Positions 35,781 to 44,380 of a stretch of DNA of 64,000 nucleotides are shown here, in pieces. The stretch is from positions 62,001 to 126,000 of the forward strand of contig NZ_MUKP01000006.1 in NCBI RefSeq assembly GCF_002081715.1, in the 5' to 3' direction. The notes below the pieces were generated by a model. It did not search any database and was not told where the DNA came from. It saw only the letters and a program-made list of their open reading frames with translations. The stretch is from Nocardia donostiensis (GTDB taxonomy: Bacteria > Actinomycetota > Actinomycetes > Mycobacteriales > Mycobacteriaceae). Position 1 is the stretch's first letter. The number at the start of each line of letters is the position of its first letter. Both the position numbers and the translations under genes were made by a program.

Positions 35781-35829
35781 CAAGACGGTACGTCTCGTCA
35801 TCCCTGATGTCAAGACGGTACGTCTCGTC
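35781..35829. promoter_or_regulatory. Tandem TetR operators
   Basis: CAAGACGGTACGTCTCGTC occurs twice, at 35781-35799 and 35811-35829, exactly 30 bp apart (about three helical turns). The first copy is part of a longer palindrome with arms GACGAGAC and GTCTCGTC. They lie between the divergent SDR and TetR starts, the classic place for TetR binding. Confidence 0.8.
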
Positions 35830-35853
35830 TCGCCTAAGTGCTACGATCCGAGC

Positions 35854-36459
35854 ATGGTCAAGCAGCCCGATCCCGCCCGCCGTAGTGAGCGCTCCCGACA
35901 GGCCATTCTCACCGCAGCCCGCGAGCTGATCTCCGACCTGGGGTACGCCAAGCTGTCCGTCGAAGCCATCGCGGCCCGGGCCGGCGTGGGCAAACAGACC
36001 ATCTACCGTTGGTGGCCCTCCAAAGGCGCGGTGGTCCTGGACGCCTTCCTGGCGCTCAGCGAAGAGGGGCCGGACCAGAGCACAGCGCTGCCCGATACTG
36101 GCGACCTGGAAACCGACCTCAAGGTCGTGATGCGCGCGACGGTGGCCGAGTTCGCCGACCCCGCATTCGAAGGACCGATCCGCGCGCTCAACACCGAGGT
36201 CATCAACGACCCCGCCCTGGCCGCCCAGTACCACGCCAAGCTGGCCGGCCCGTTGGACGAGGCCAAGAAGAACCGGCTACGCAGCGCACAGCGAGCCGGG
36301 CAACTCGACGCCCACGCCGACCTAGACCTGGCGCTCGAACTGCTCTACGCGCCTCTCTACCAACGCTGGCTGCTCCGCTCCGGCCCACTCACCCCCGAGT
36401 ACGCCGACGCCCTCGTCGAAGCCTTGCTCAAAGCCATGCGACCGGACACCGCTGGCTAA
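35854..36459 (+). CDS. TetR-family regulator of the adjacent SDR
   Basis: A 201-aa TetR regulator. The HTH region is SRQAILTAARELISDLGYAK and SVEAIAARAGVGKQTIYRWW (residues about 14-60). The C-terminal domain ends LELLYAPLYQRWLLRSGPLT, typical of the TetR_C_11/16-like group. Start at ATG 35854, 24 bp after the second operator copy, so it likely represses itself and the divergent SDR. Confidence 0.92.
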   Translation: MVKQPDPARRSERSRQAILTAARELISDLGYAKLSVEAIAARAGVGKQTIYRWWPSKGAVVLDAFLALSEEGPDQSTALPDTGDLETDLKVVMRATVAEFADPAFEGPIRALNTEVINDPALAAQYHAKLAGPLDEAKKNRLRSAQRAGQLDAHADLDLALELLYAPLYQRWLLRSGPLTPEYADALVEALLKAMRPDTAG

Positions 36460-36764
36460 CCCACACACAGCCACAACATCGGTGCGCCCCACGACATCCG
36501 ACGAAACCATCGCCGCCCCGGCAGACGGTCGCTCAATCGGGGCCAGCGGGTCGGCGAGTTTCCGTCGAAGTAGCGAGTTCCGGAAAGCATGGTGATCCGG
36601 TGGCCTTTCGGCGAGCATGTTCGCCGAGAGAGCAGATGGCACTGACGAATGTGACGCCCTCGTCCGTCGAGCGTTCGTCCCCGGCATCGGTAGGTGACAG
36701 TTCTGCGACCAGATCATGCCGTGTCGGTCGCCCTCGCTCACCGTCATGGTTGGTACCCCAGGCA
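36460..36764. other. Region without identifiable genes
   Basis: Non-coding or fully eroded. It may contain the missing N-terminal part of nothing recognisable; a minus-strand frame continuing past the AraC remnant gives no family match. Confidence 0.4.
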
Positions 36765-36966
36765 TCACTGCGGCTTGTTTTCGGAATCGCCCTGGGAGCA
36801 GCCGAATTCGTTCTTGAACGCGTGGGCGAACGCGAATTCGGATGTATAGCCGGCGTCGGGCGATGATCGAGATCGGAGTGCCGGTGTCGCGCAGTTGCCG
36901 AGCGGCGAGCAGACCTGCTACCGCGCCGGCGACTTCGCCCGCAGCATCGGCACCCGAACCCGGCAC
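36765..36966 (-). pseudogene. AraC-family regulator, C-terminal remnant
   Basis: One frame reads ARQLRDTGTPISIIARR and the next reads DAGYTSEFAFAHAFKNEFGC, together the second HTH of an AraC/cupin-type regulator. A one-base change separates the halves, and the sensor domain and first HTH are absent. It abuts the 3' end of the MFS gene at 36989. Confidence 0.7.
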
Positions 36967-36988
36967 CAGAGGACGGCGAAATTTGATG

Positions 36989-38275
36989 TCACGACCCCGC
37001 TCGGCACCTGCTCGTGTCCGTGTCGAACCGTTCGCTATGCGGCACGGGTGGGATGTCGACCCTGATATCGGCTGCCGGCCGGCATTGCGGGGGCGTTGCG
37101 TCTCGACGGGTGATGTCGGCGACCTGGGTCAGCCCCCACAGAACCAGTGCGGAGAGGGAGTAGATCGCGCCGAGCCAGCAGGAGGCCGGCCATCCCCAGG
37201 TGCTGTATGCCCAGGTCGTCGTGATAGCGCCGAGTGCTGATCCGAGGGAATAGAAGGCCATGTAGGCGCCGATGACGCTGCCGGGGCGGTGCGGGTGCGC
37301 TGCGGTCAGCAGGTGTTGGCTGCTGACATGCACTGCCTGGACGGCGAAGTCGAGCAGGATGATGCCGATGATGAGCAGCCACAGGGTTGCTTCGGTCCGG
37401 ACGATGAGCAGCCAGGAGCCGGTGAGTAACGCCAGTGAGGAACCGGTGATCGCCTGCGCATGCCCGGAGTCGGCCCATCGCCCCGCGCGGGCGGCGCCGA
37501 GCGCTCCGGCCAGGCCCGCCAATCCGAACAGGCCGATCTGCGTGGTGCCGAGGCTCCAGGGCTCGGCACCGAGAGGGAGGGCGAGCCCACTCCAGAGGGT
37601 GCCGAAGGATGCGAAGAGGAAGAAGGCGTTCAGGCCTCGACTCAGAAACAGGCGATCCGTGCACACGAGCCGCCCCATCGATGCCAGCACCTGCGTATAC
37701 CGTGCGCCGGGAGTTCTGCGGTCCGGGCCGAGTGTCGCGCGGACGGTGAGGGCCAGAACCACGCAGAGCGCGGCAAGCAGCGCATACACGGCACGCCAGC
37801 CGACCGTGTCGCCCAGGACACCCGCGAGGACACGGGCCCCGAGAATACCGATCACCACACCCGAGGTGACCGCGCCGATATTGCGTCCTCGCTCGCTCGA
37901 CGCGGAGACGGCAGCTACATAGGCCACAGTCACCTGAACCACCACCGCGAACAGCCCCGCGACCGCCAGCCCTGTCATCGCCACGGCACTGTTCGGGGCG
38001 GCGGCCGTGACCGCCGCCCCCGTGGCGGTGAGTACCAGATGCACGGCGATGAGGCGACGACGATTCATCACGTCTGCGAGCGGGACCAGCAGGACCAGAC
38101 CGGCGAAGTAGCCGATCTGCCCGGCGGCGACCAGTCCGCCCAGCGACTCGTGCGCCAATCCCAGGTCGGTGCCCGCCGCCTCCAATACCGGCTGAATCGC
38201 ATAGATCGTCGCCACCGCCACTGCGCACACCAGCGCCAAGACGAATCGCTGCGGTCCTGTGACTCCTGTTGCCAC
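36989..38275 (-). CDS. MFS transporter (drug:H+ antiporter type)
   Basis: The protein of about 428 aa has 12 predicted membrane spans. PLADVMNRRRLIAVHLVLTA is the loop 2-3 motif A region (DVMNRRR), and RNIGAVTSGVVIGILGARVL the motif C-like helix 5. The family resembles DHA1 efflux proteins. The start is uncertain: GTG at 38275 or 38278 after GGGAGG; longer frames run through the operator region and look non-coding. It is divergent from an HxlR regulator, which probably represses it. Confidence 0.85.
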   Translation of the reverse strand: MATGVTGPQRFVLALVCAVAVATIYAIQPVLEAAGTDLGLAHESLGGLVAAGQIGYFAGLVLLVPLADVMNRRRLIAVHLVLTATGAAVTAAAPNSAVAMTGLAVAGLFAVVVQVTVAYVAAVSASSERGRNIGAVTSGVVIGILGARVLAGVLGDTVGWRAVYALLAALCVVLALTVRATLGPDRRTPGARYTQVLASMGRLVCTDRLFLSRGLNAFFLFASFGTLWSGLALPLGAEPWSLGTTQIGLFGLAGLAGALGAARAGRWADSGHAQAITGSSLALLTGSWLLIVRTEATLWLLIIGIILLDFAVQAVHVSSQHLLTAAHPHRPGSVIGAYMAFYSLGSALGAITTTWAYSTWGWPASCWLGAIYSLSALVLWGLTQVADITRRDATPPQCRPAADIRVDIPPVPHSERFDTDTSRCRAGS

Positions 38276-38301
38276 CACACCTCCCAAATCAGTAGCAAAA
38301 C

Positions 38302-38348
38302 GCAACCATTTGACGGTAGGGCATAATGGTTTCGAATTGCAACCAATT
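38302..38348. promoter_or_regulatory. HxlR-type operator between MFS and HxlR genes
   Basis: AACCATT (38304-38310) is inverted as AATGGTT (38325-38331). GCAACCATTT (38302) is also repeated directly as GCAACCAATT (38339). The elements fill the short divergent promoter region. Confidence 0.55.
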
Positions 38349-38361
38349 GGGAGGAGTTCCC

Positions 38362-38841
38362 ATGACCGTGACACTCGGGTCCGGCCGCGAATGGACCGAT
38401 CCCACCTGCCCTGTCGCGCGAACCATCGACCTCGTGGGCGACCGGTGGAGCCTGCTGATCGTGCGCGACGCCATGGACGGCGCGGCGGCCTTCACCGAAT
38501 TCCAGCAGCGGCTCGGGATCGCCCGCAACATCCTCACCGATCGCCTGCGCAGGCTCGTCGACCATGGCATTCTCACCATGAGCACCACTCCCGGCGGCAA
38601 GCGGCACATCTACGAACTCACCGACGCCGGGCAGGACCTCTTCACCATCGTTGTGGCGTTGCGCCAATGGGGAGAACGCCACGCCTTCACCAACAATGAA
38701 CCCCACTCGATACTCATCGACCGTCACGGCAGTCCCGTAGCCCGGCTGCGTACCGAAAACCACGAAGGCGAGGTCGTCACCGCGGCGACCACCCGAGTCC
38801 ACAAGGTGAATGAGCACGATGCCTCGGTGGCAGATGCGTGA
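38362..38841 (+). CDS. HxlR-family regulator
   Basis: A 159-aa HxlR winged helix. CPVARTIDLVGDRWSLLIVR contains the conserved N-terminal Cys, FTEFQQRLGIARNILTDRLR is the recognition region and GGKRHIYELTDAGQDL the wing. The C-terminal 45 residues (SILIDRHGSPVARLRTENHE) extend beyond the minimal domain. GGGAGGAG lies 7 bases before the ATG. It faces the MFS gene across palindromic sequence; the conserved Cys suggests redox or electrophile sensing. Confidence 0.9.
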   Translation: MTVTLGSGREWTDPTCPVARTIDLVGDRWSLLIVRDAMDGAAAFTEFQQRLGIARNILTDRLRRLVDHGILTMSTTPGGKRHIYELTDAGQDLFTIVVALRQWGERHAFTNNEPHSILIDRHGSPVARLRTENHEGEVVTAATTRVHKVNEHDASVADA

Positions 38842-38857
38842 CCGGCTGCGTCTCGCA

Positions 38858-39484
38858 CTACCAAGCTCGGCGCACAGCAGCTTTGGGGCCGGCCACCAAG
38901 CTCCTCGCCGGCACATCGTCGGCCACGACTGCACCTGCGGCGACCACAGAGTCCCGCCCGATGCTGACCCCGGGCAGAATCATCGCCCCTGCACCGATCC
39001 ATACGTTCTCCGCCACGTCGATCGGTGCACCGGTGAGGAATCGGCGTCGTTCCTCCGGATCTACCGGGTGGCCCATGGTGATGAACGTGGCCTTCGGGCC
39101 GATCATCACGCCGCGGCCCAGCCGGATACCGGCGTAGTCCAGGAAGGTGCACCCCTGATTGATGAACACGCGCTCGGCCAAGTCGAGATGAAGTCCATGG
39201 TCGGTGTAAAAGGGCGGGTAAATCGTGACTCCGGCCGGGAGAGGGCGGCCCAGGATCTGTTCGAGCAGGGCTGCCCTTCCGGTCTCGTCGTCGAAGGGCA
39301 GGATGTTGAGACGGGAGGTCAACGCGGTGACCTGCACAACCCGCTCGTGCATCGCTGTGAACTCGGCACCGAGAACCCGTTCGCCCTGGGCATAGAGCTC
39401 GGCATCGTGGATCAGCATGAAGTTGTCGCTCGCCATCCCGCCATAATTGCGCATCCGACTGGTGAACGGCTCGGACATCGGCAT
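38858..39484 (-). CDS. Maltose O-acetyltransferase-like LbH protein
   Basis: A 208-aa left-handed beta-helix acetyltransferase of the Maa/NodL group. FYTDHGLHLDLAERVFINQG, LDYAGIRLGRGVMIGPKATF, TMGHPVDPEERR (catalytic His) and WIGAGAMILPGVSIGRDSVV are hexapeptide-repeat segments. It acetylates a sugar or related hydroxyl group with acetyl-CoA; the acceptor is unknown. The ATG at 39484 is chosen because the N-terminal Maa domain (NFMLIHDAELYAQG) begins about 20 residues later; the longer frame looks non-coding. Confidence 0.85.
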   Translation of the reverse strand: MPMSEPFTSRMRNYGGMASDNFMLIHDAELYAQGERVLGAEFTAMHERVVQVTALTSRLNILPFDDETGRAALLEQILGRPLPAGVTIYPPFYTDHGLHLDLAERVFINQGCTFLDYAGIRLGRGVMIGPKATFITMGHPVDPEERRRFLTGAPIDVAENVWIGAGAMILPGVSIGRDSVVAAGAVVADDVPARSLVAGPKAAVRRAW

Positions 39485-39604
39485 GAACGAGTGCCAGTCG
39501 GGATGCTGGGTGCGTGCCGGATGCCCGCAACTGGACGCCCGAACTTCGGGTGTGGCAGCGAGTTGGGACGAGATCGGACGTAACCACCTCTGCTGCACAA
39601 GGTT

Positions 39605-40378
39605 TCACTTGCGCGTGTTCGGGAATGATGTCGAGCCCGCTGACGGTCCATACCCCGAGAAGGCTCGGCCTAGTGAACGACCAAGCGGGCGGACGGCCAT
39701 GCGAGGTAAGGGAAGGTCAGCTCGGCGCGGGGTTACAAGGCCGGATTCGTAGACCAAAACGACCAGTTGGGCGCGGTCGCGGGCGTGGAGCTTGGTCATG
39801 GCCCGGTTGACGTGGGTCTTGGCGGTCAGCGGGCTGATCACCAAGTGGTCGGCGATCTCGTCGTTCGACAGGCCCTGCGCGACGAGGGTGACCACCTCCC
39901 GCTCACGGTTGGTCAGCTCGGCCAGACCGGGAGCCTCGCCGAGATCCAGCGGCCGGCTGACATACCGGTTGATCAGCTTGCGCGTGATCGACGGCGCGAG
40001 CAGCGCGTCCCCGCGGGCCGCGACCCGGACGGCGTGCAGGAAGTCCTCCGGGTGGATGTCCTTGACCAGGAATCCGGCCGCACCCGCGCGCAGGGCGTGG
40101 AAGATGTGCTCGTCCAGGCCGTAGTTGGTCAGGATCACCACGTGCACCCCGGCCAGGGCGGGGTCGGCGGCGATGCGTCGGGTCGCCTCGATCCCGTCAA
40201 CGACGGGCATCTGGATGTCCACCAGTGCGACGTCGGGCAGATGTTCGCGGGCCAGTTCCACGCCCCACTCGCCGTCGCCGGCCTCGGCCACCACCTCGAT
40301 ATCGTCCTCCACGCCGAGCAGCGCGCGGAAACCGCTGCGGATCAGCGGCTGGTCGTCCACCAGCAGGACGCGGATCAC
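39605..40378 (-). CDS. NarL/LuxR-type response regulator with extra C-terminal tail
   Basis: A 257-aa response regulator. The receiver domain has VLLVDDQPLI (acidic pair), DVALVDIQMPVVDG with the phospho-acceptor Asp, LTNYG and GFLVKDIHP with Lys. The LuxR HTH is in LTNREREVVTLVAQGLSNDE and SPLTAKTHVNRAMTKLHARD. The family normally ends soon after VYESGLV; here about 40 Pro/Arg-rich residues follow, which look like read-through into non-coding DNA after loss of the native stop. The GTG start overlaps the kinase stop. Confidence 0.9.
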   Translation of the reverse strand: MIRVLLVDDQPLIRSGFRALLGVEDDIEVVAEAGDGEWGVELAREHLPDVALVDIQMPVVDGIEATRRIAADPALAGVHVVILTNYGLDEHIFHALRAGAAGFLVKDIHPEDFLHAVRVAARGDALLAPSITRKLINRYVSRPLDLGEAPGLAELTNREREVVTLVAQGLSNDEIADHLVISPLTAKTHVNRAMTKLHARDRAQLVVLVYESGLVTPRRADLPLPRMAVRPLGRSLGRAFSGYGPSAGSTSFPNTRK

Positions 40379-41457
40379 GGCGTCTGCTCCACGGGCAGCT
40401 CGGCCCGGACGGTGAACCCACCTCCACTGCGGGGCGCGGCATGCAACCGGCCGCCGAGGGCGGTAACCCGTTCGTGCATCCCGAGCAGTCCCACACCTGG
40501 CGCGGGCGTGGTGTCCGGTGCGGCGCGGCCGTCGTCGTCCACCCGGATCACCAGGGCATCGGGGCGGTAGTCGATGCGGACCGACGCGGTGTCGGCGGCG
40601 GCATGCCGGGTGATATTGGTCAGCGACTCCTGGACGATCCGGTAGGCGGTTCGGTCCACGGCCGCCGGCAGGGCGCCGCGCCGCCCCTCGACCGTCAACC
40701 TCGCGTCCAGACCAGTCGTGCGGACCCGTTCCACCAGGTCCGGCACGTGGTCGAGCCCGTGCGACGGTTCACGGTCATCGCGCAGAGCCTCCAAGGTGGC
40801 CCGCAGCTCCCGGGACGCCTCGCGCCCGGCCTCCAGGATCGCCAGCAGTGCTTCGGGCACCTGTTCACCGCGCTTGCGGGCCAAGTGGACGGCCACCTCG
40901 GCCTGCACCTTGATCACCGAAATCTGATGGGTCAGCGAGTCGTGCAACTCCCGCGCGATATGCAGCCGCTCCTCGTCGGCCCGCCGCCGCGCGACCTCCT
41001 CCCGGGTGCGTTCGGCCTCGTCGGCCCGCCGCTCGGCCTGCCGCAGCGCTTCGCCTGCCGCGCACGCGGCGACCAGCCAGGCCAGTTGCAGCACGTCCCG
41101 AGCCTCCACGAACGCCTCGCCCATGAGCAGTCCGCGCGGCGAAGCCAGCAACGCGAAGGGCATGACGAGCACCATGACCACCGCCCCCGCGATAGCTGCC
41201 ACCCGGTGCCCAGCCCGGAACGCCGCATATACGGCGAACAGGAACGCGACCGCGGGCACGTCCACTCCGAGGGCCTGATACGCCAACGCAGTCAGCCCTG
41301 TCACCGCCAGCACCGCGACCGGCGCCCGGCGGCCGGCGGCCAACGACAGTCCGCCGACGACCAGCAGCACCCATCCGACCGGGGGCCCGGACAACCCGGA
41401 GACGAGCTGGAACACCGCGATACCCGTGGCGATCGCCCAGTCCCGAAGCCGTTCCAT
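40375..41457 (-). CDS. NarL-type sensor histidine kinase
   Basis: The 360-aa kinase has four or five N-terminal membrane segments (residues about 8-140), then a coiled coil (AERRADEAERTREEVARRRA) and a HisKA_3 domain whose phospho-acceptor His is in HIARELHDSLTHQISVI. The ATPase domain shows ESLTNITRHA (N box), VRVDDDGRAA-like G1 (IRVDDDGRA) and GLLGMHERVTALGG. The signal is unknown and is probably membrane-derived because there is no extracytoplasmic loop of size. It is translated with the response regulator (overlap of 4 bases). Confidence 0.92.
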   Translation of the reverse strand: MERLRDWAIATGIAVFQLVSGLSGPPVGWVLLVVGGLSLAAGRRAPVAVLAVTGLTALAYQALGVDVPAVAFLFAVYAAFRAGHRVAAIAGAVVMVLVMPFALLASPRGLLMGEAFVEARDVLQLAWLVAACAAGEALRQAERRADEAERTREEVARRRADEERLHIARELHDSLTHQISVIKVQAEVAVHLARKRGEQVPEALLAILEAGREASRELRATLEALRDDREPSHGLDHVPDLVERVRTTGLDARLTVEGRRGALPAAVDRTAYRIVQESLTNITRHAAADTASVRIDYRPDALVIRVDDDGRAAPDTTPAPGVGLLGMHERVTALGGRLHAAPRSGGGFTVRAELPVEQTP

Positions 41458-41650
41458 GGGTGCACCCTAACCCGATGCCCGCGCAGGGAAGTCGTGCACG
41501 GGGATGATCACCGGCTACTGCGGAGGCAGTACTCCGACAGATTTTCTACGTCTCCGGCGGCAGCGTGAAATGCCTGCGTGCGCAGGACGACGGGGGTGGG
41601 GCCTGCGGAGAGGATGGGCCTCGTCTCAGTCGTTGGAGAAGGAGCACGTC

Positions 41651-42010
41651 ATGTCCGTTCATCATCTACTCGCCACCTCGGAGATCCTGGCCCGGTCGGG
41701 CTCCTCCGGGTTGACCGCCGGGCGTTTCTGGTCCCTGGTGGGTGTCGTGGTGGGACTGGTCGGTGTCACCATCGGCGTCCGCGCCCTCATCCACCGCACT
41801 GGAAGCCGCTCCGCTATCACCGCGCTGGCGGCTGGTGTGGTCGGCCTGGTGATCGGCGGGCTGGTCGTGGTCGCCGCCGAAGGCGGACCCGGCACCGGGT
41901 ACGGGATCGTCGGCGGCTTCCTGGCTTTGGCCGTCGGGTTGGTTGCCACCGCACTCGGCGCGGTCGGCCTGATGAGGAGCTTGCGGTCCGGTCGGCCGCT
42001 GGGCGGTTGA
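41651..42010 (+). CDS. DUF6223-type membrane protein
   Basis: The 119-aa protein has three membrane segments (about residues 27-47, 57-77, 86-108) and the motif AAEGGPGTGYGIVGGF, which I recall from DUF6223 proteins of Streptomyces. Function unknown. AGAAGGAG lies 6 bases before the ATG. It is 193 bp from the divergent kinase and 142 bp before an ECF41 gene. Confidence 0.75.
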   Translation: MSVHHLLATSEILARSGSSGLTAGRFWSLVGVVVGLVGVTIGVRALIHRTGSRSAITALAAGVVGLVIGGLVVVAAEGGPGTGYGIVGGFLALAVGLVATALGAVGLMRSLRSGRPLGG

Positions 42011-42084
42011 TACCGACGCGGACCGCCGACACCAGCCGCAGCTGTCGTTCACACGGTGTTGTGGATCACAGTTGCGGCGGGCGG

Positions 42085-42112
42085 TGTCACACGGCGGGGG
42101 CGGTGAGGCTCT
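42085..42112 (+). promoter_or_regulatory. ECF41-type promoter before the second ECF41 gene
   Basis: TGTCACA (42085-42091) is followed 17 bases later by CTCTGTGG (42109). It lies 62 bp before the ATG at 42153, the same distance as in the first ECF41 gene. Confidence 0.5.
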
Positions 42113-42152
42113 GTGGTCGCGAACATGATGGAACGGGCTGAGGAGGTTCACC

Positions 42153-43061
42153 ATGGCGTCGATACCGCAGCATGCTGCCGACGACGAGATCACGGATCGG
42201 TTTCTCGGATATCGCGAGCTGCTGTTCTCGGTGGTCTACACGATGCTCGGCAGTGTTGCCGATACCGAGGATGTGCTGCAGGAGGTGTGGCTGGCGTGGG
42301 CGGCTCGGCATCGGAGTGCCGACGCCGAGCCGGCCGAGAACCCCCGCGCCTACCTTGTCCGGGTCGCGGCGAATACCGCGCTGGGCAGGCGTGCCGAGCT
42401 GAACCGTCGCCGGGAGACCTATGTCGGTCAGTGGCTGCCGGAGCCGTTGGTGTCCGGCGACGACGATGCGAGTGTGGGCGTCGAACGCACGGAGACGATG
42501 TCGATGGCGCTGCTGGTGGTGTTGGAGACACTGTCGCCGCTCGAGCGTGCGGTATTCGTGCTGCACGATGTGTTCGGGTTCGGTCATCCGGAGATCGCGC
42601 GGATCCTGGACCGTTCCCCGGCGGCCGTGCGTCAACTGGCCACCCGCGCCCGCCGCCACGTGCATGCGCGGCGCCCGCGGCACCGGGCCACCCCGGCGGT
42701 CCACGCTCAGGTCACCGAACGGTTCGCCGCCGCGGCGCTCGGTGGTGATTTGACGGCGTTGATGGAGGTGCTGGCGCCGGAGGTGACGTTGTGGACCGAC
42801 GGCGGCGGCAAGGGGCCGGCCACCAGCCTGCGTCCGGTCCACGGCCGCGACGCGGTGGCCGCACTGTTCCTGTCGGTGGCCGAGACCCTGCCCGCAGGAT
42901 TGGACATCCGCTACCGCCGAGCCGGTGACGACCTGTGCGCTCTGGTGTTCACCGGCGACAGCCCCCTCGCCGTGGTCGTGGTGGACCTCGACCCCGAGGG
43001 CGATCGGATCACCGGGATCTACTCGATCACCAATCCCGACAAGCTGAACGGCATCCGGTGA
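42153..43061 (+). CDS. Second ECF41-type sigma factor
   Basis: A 302-aa ECF sigma factor with region 2 (FLGYRELLFSVVYTMLGSVA, DTEDVLQEVWLAWAARH), region 4 (LSPLERAVFVLHDVFGFGHP, DRSPAAVRQLATRARRHVHA) and a SnoaL-like C-terminus (AALGGDLTALMEVLAPEVTL). Identity with the factor at 27005 is high over the full length, so they are paralogues. It is not followed by its own target gene: an eroded rhamnosidase and then a cupin with a matching promoter lie downstream. Confidence 0.92.
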   Translation: MASIPQHAADDEITDRFLGYRELLFSVVYTMLGSVADTEDVLQEVWLAWAARHRSADAEPAENPRAYLVRVAANTALGRRAELNRRRETYVGQWLPEPLVSGDDDASVGVERTETMSMALLVVLETLSPLERAVFVLHDVFGFGHPEIARILDRSPAAVRQLATRARRHVHARRPRHRATPAVHAQVTERFAAAALGGDLTALMEVLAPEVTLWTDGGGKGPATSLRPVHGRDAVAALFLSVAETLPAGLDIRYRRAGDDLCALVFTGDSPLAVVVVDLDPEGDRITGIYSITNPDKLNGIR

Positions 43062-43149
43062 CCGCCGCGCTGTCCCCGGCCTCCGCGTCACGCACCCGCG
43101 CGGCATGGCCGGTCGTCTTGTTGCGCGCCACGACCACGAACTCCTCACC

Positions 43150-44286
43150 CCGACGGGGAACTCGACCTGACCTACCTCGACGCGCCGCCCATGATGAAGT
43201 TCGCCCCGCAGCGTGACGAGGTGACGCTCGGTGGCCGCGACGAGTGGATCGAGCCCTGGTTCACCATTCACGGATTCCGCTACCTCCACGTCGACGGACT
43301 CGGATACGACCTGGGCCACGACGATGTGCGGGCAGTGGTGTTGTCCACCGACCTACCGGTCACGGGCACCTTCGAATGTTCCGATCAACGCCTGAACCGG
43401 CTGCACCGCAACGTGTTGTGGAGTCTGCGATCGAACTTCACCGACACCCCGACCGACTGCCCACCCGTGAGCGGTCCGGCTGGACCGGTGACATCCAGGT
43501 GTTCGCGCCCACCGCTGCCCTGCTCGTCGACGCCCACGCCTACCTGAAGCGTTATCTGCGAAACCTGGCGCTCGAACAGTTTCCGGACGGCACCGTGCCG
43601 CCGTTCGTGCCCAGCGAGGCGTCCGTGTTCAGCGGTGGTCCGCCACGGCTCACCCGGATCGCGGCGAGCGCGGTCGGTTGGGGTGATGCCGCGGTCATGC
43701 TCCCGTGGGCACTGTATCGGTATTACGGCGACACCACCGTATTGCGCCGCCAGTACGACAGTATGCGGCGTTGGGTCGACCACCTCGAGCGCACCGCCCG
43801 GACGAAACGTTCGCCGACGCGCCTCCTCCGTAAACGGGTCGGCGCGAAGGAACGCTACCTTCTCGACACCGGTTTCCACTGGGGAGAATCCCGTCGTGGC
43901 TGCACCAGGTCGAGCGGGGAGCGACCACGATCTGGGAAACTTGGGACGCCTACGACGACCACGGGCGGGGAAAAGGATCGCACAATCACTATGCGTTCGG
44001 GGCAGTAGCGCAGTGGCTGATCGAAGGGATCGTTGGGATCTCCCCCGCCGAACCCGGGTATCGCGTCGTCCGGGTGCAACCGCTCGTCGGCGGCGGCATC
44101 ACCCACGCGGCGGCAACCATCACCACACCTTTCGGACGTGCCCGCAGCAGCTGGCGACTGCACGGTGACCGGGTCGAACTGGAGGTGACGATTCCGCCCG
44201 GGGCGACCGGAGACGTCCGGCTCGGGGACGGCCGCGCCGAACGTGTGGGGTCGGGGGCACACGGATTCGAATGGAAAACCGGGTGA
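43150..44286 (+). pseudogene. Alpha-L-rhamnosidase (GH78), frameshifted and deleted
   Basis: The first frame reads GELDLTYLDAPPMMKFAPQR, EPWFTIHGFRYLHVDG and TGTFECSDQRLNRLHRNVLW up to DTPTDCP. The catalytic RERSGWTGDIQVFAP follows in the next frame; one missing C in the run at about 43461 explains the shift. The second frame continues to DTGFHWGE. A third frame resumes at SWLHQVERGATTIWETWDAY, so about 170 residues of the barrel are deleted, and it runs through HNHYAFGAVAQWLIEGIVGI to the C-terminal beta domain. No active glycosidase can be made. Confidence 0.85.
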
Positions 44287-44306
44287 ACGTGCAGCGGCGG
44301 CCGCAA

Positions 44307-44335
44307 TGTCACACCCGGAGGCCGCGGCGCCCTCT
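44307..44335 (+). promoter_or_regulatory. ECF41-type promoter before the cupin gene
   Basis: TGTCACA (44307-44313) is followed 18 bases later by CTCTGTG (44332). It lies 68 bp before the cupin ATG, matching the arrangement before both sigma genes. Confidence 0.5.
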
Positions 44336-44380
44336 GTGCCAGTGCCCGGAGCGGTTCCGGGAGATACGTCAGGAGAGAAG

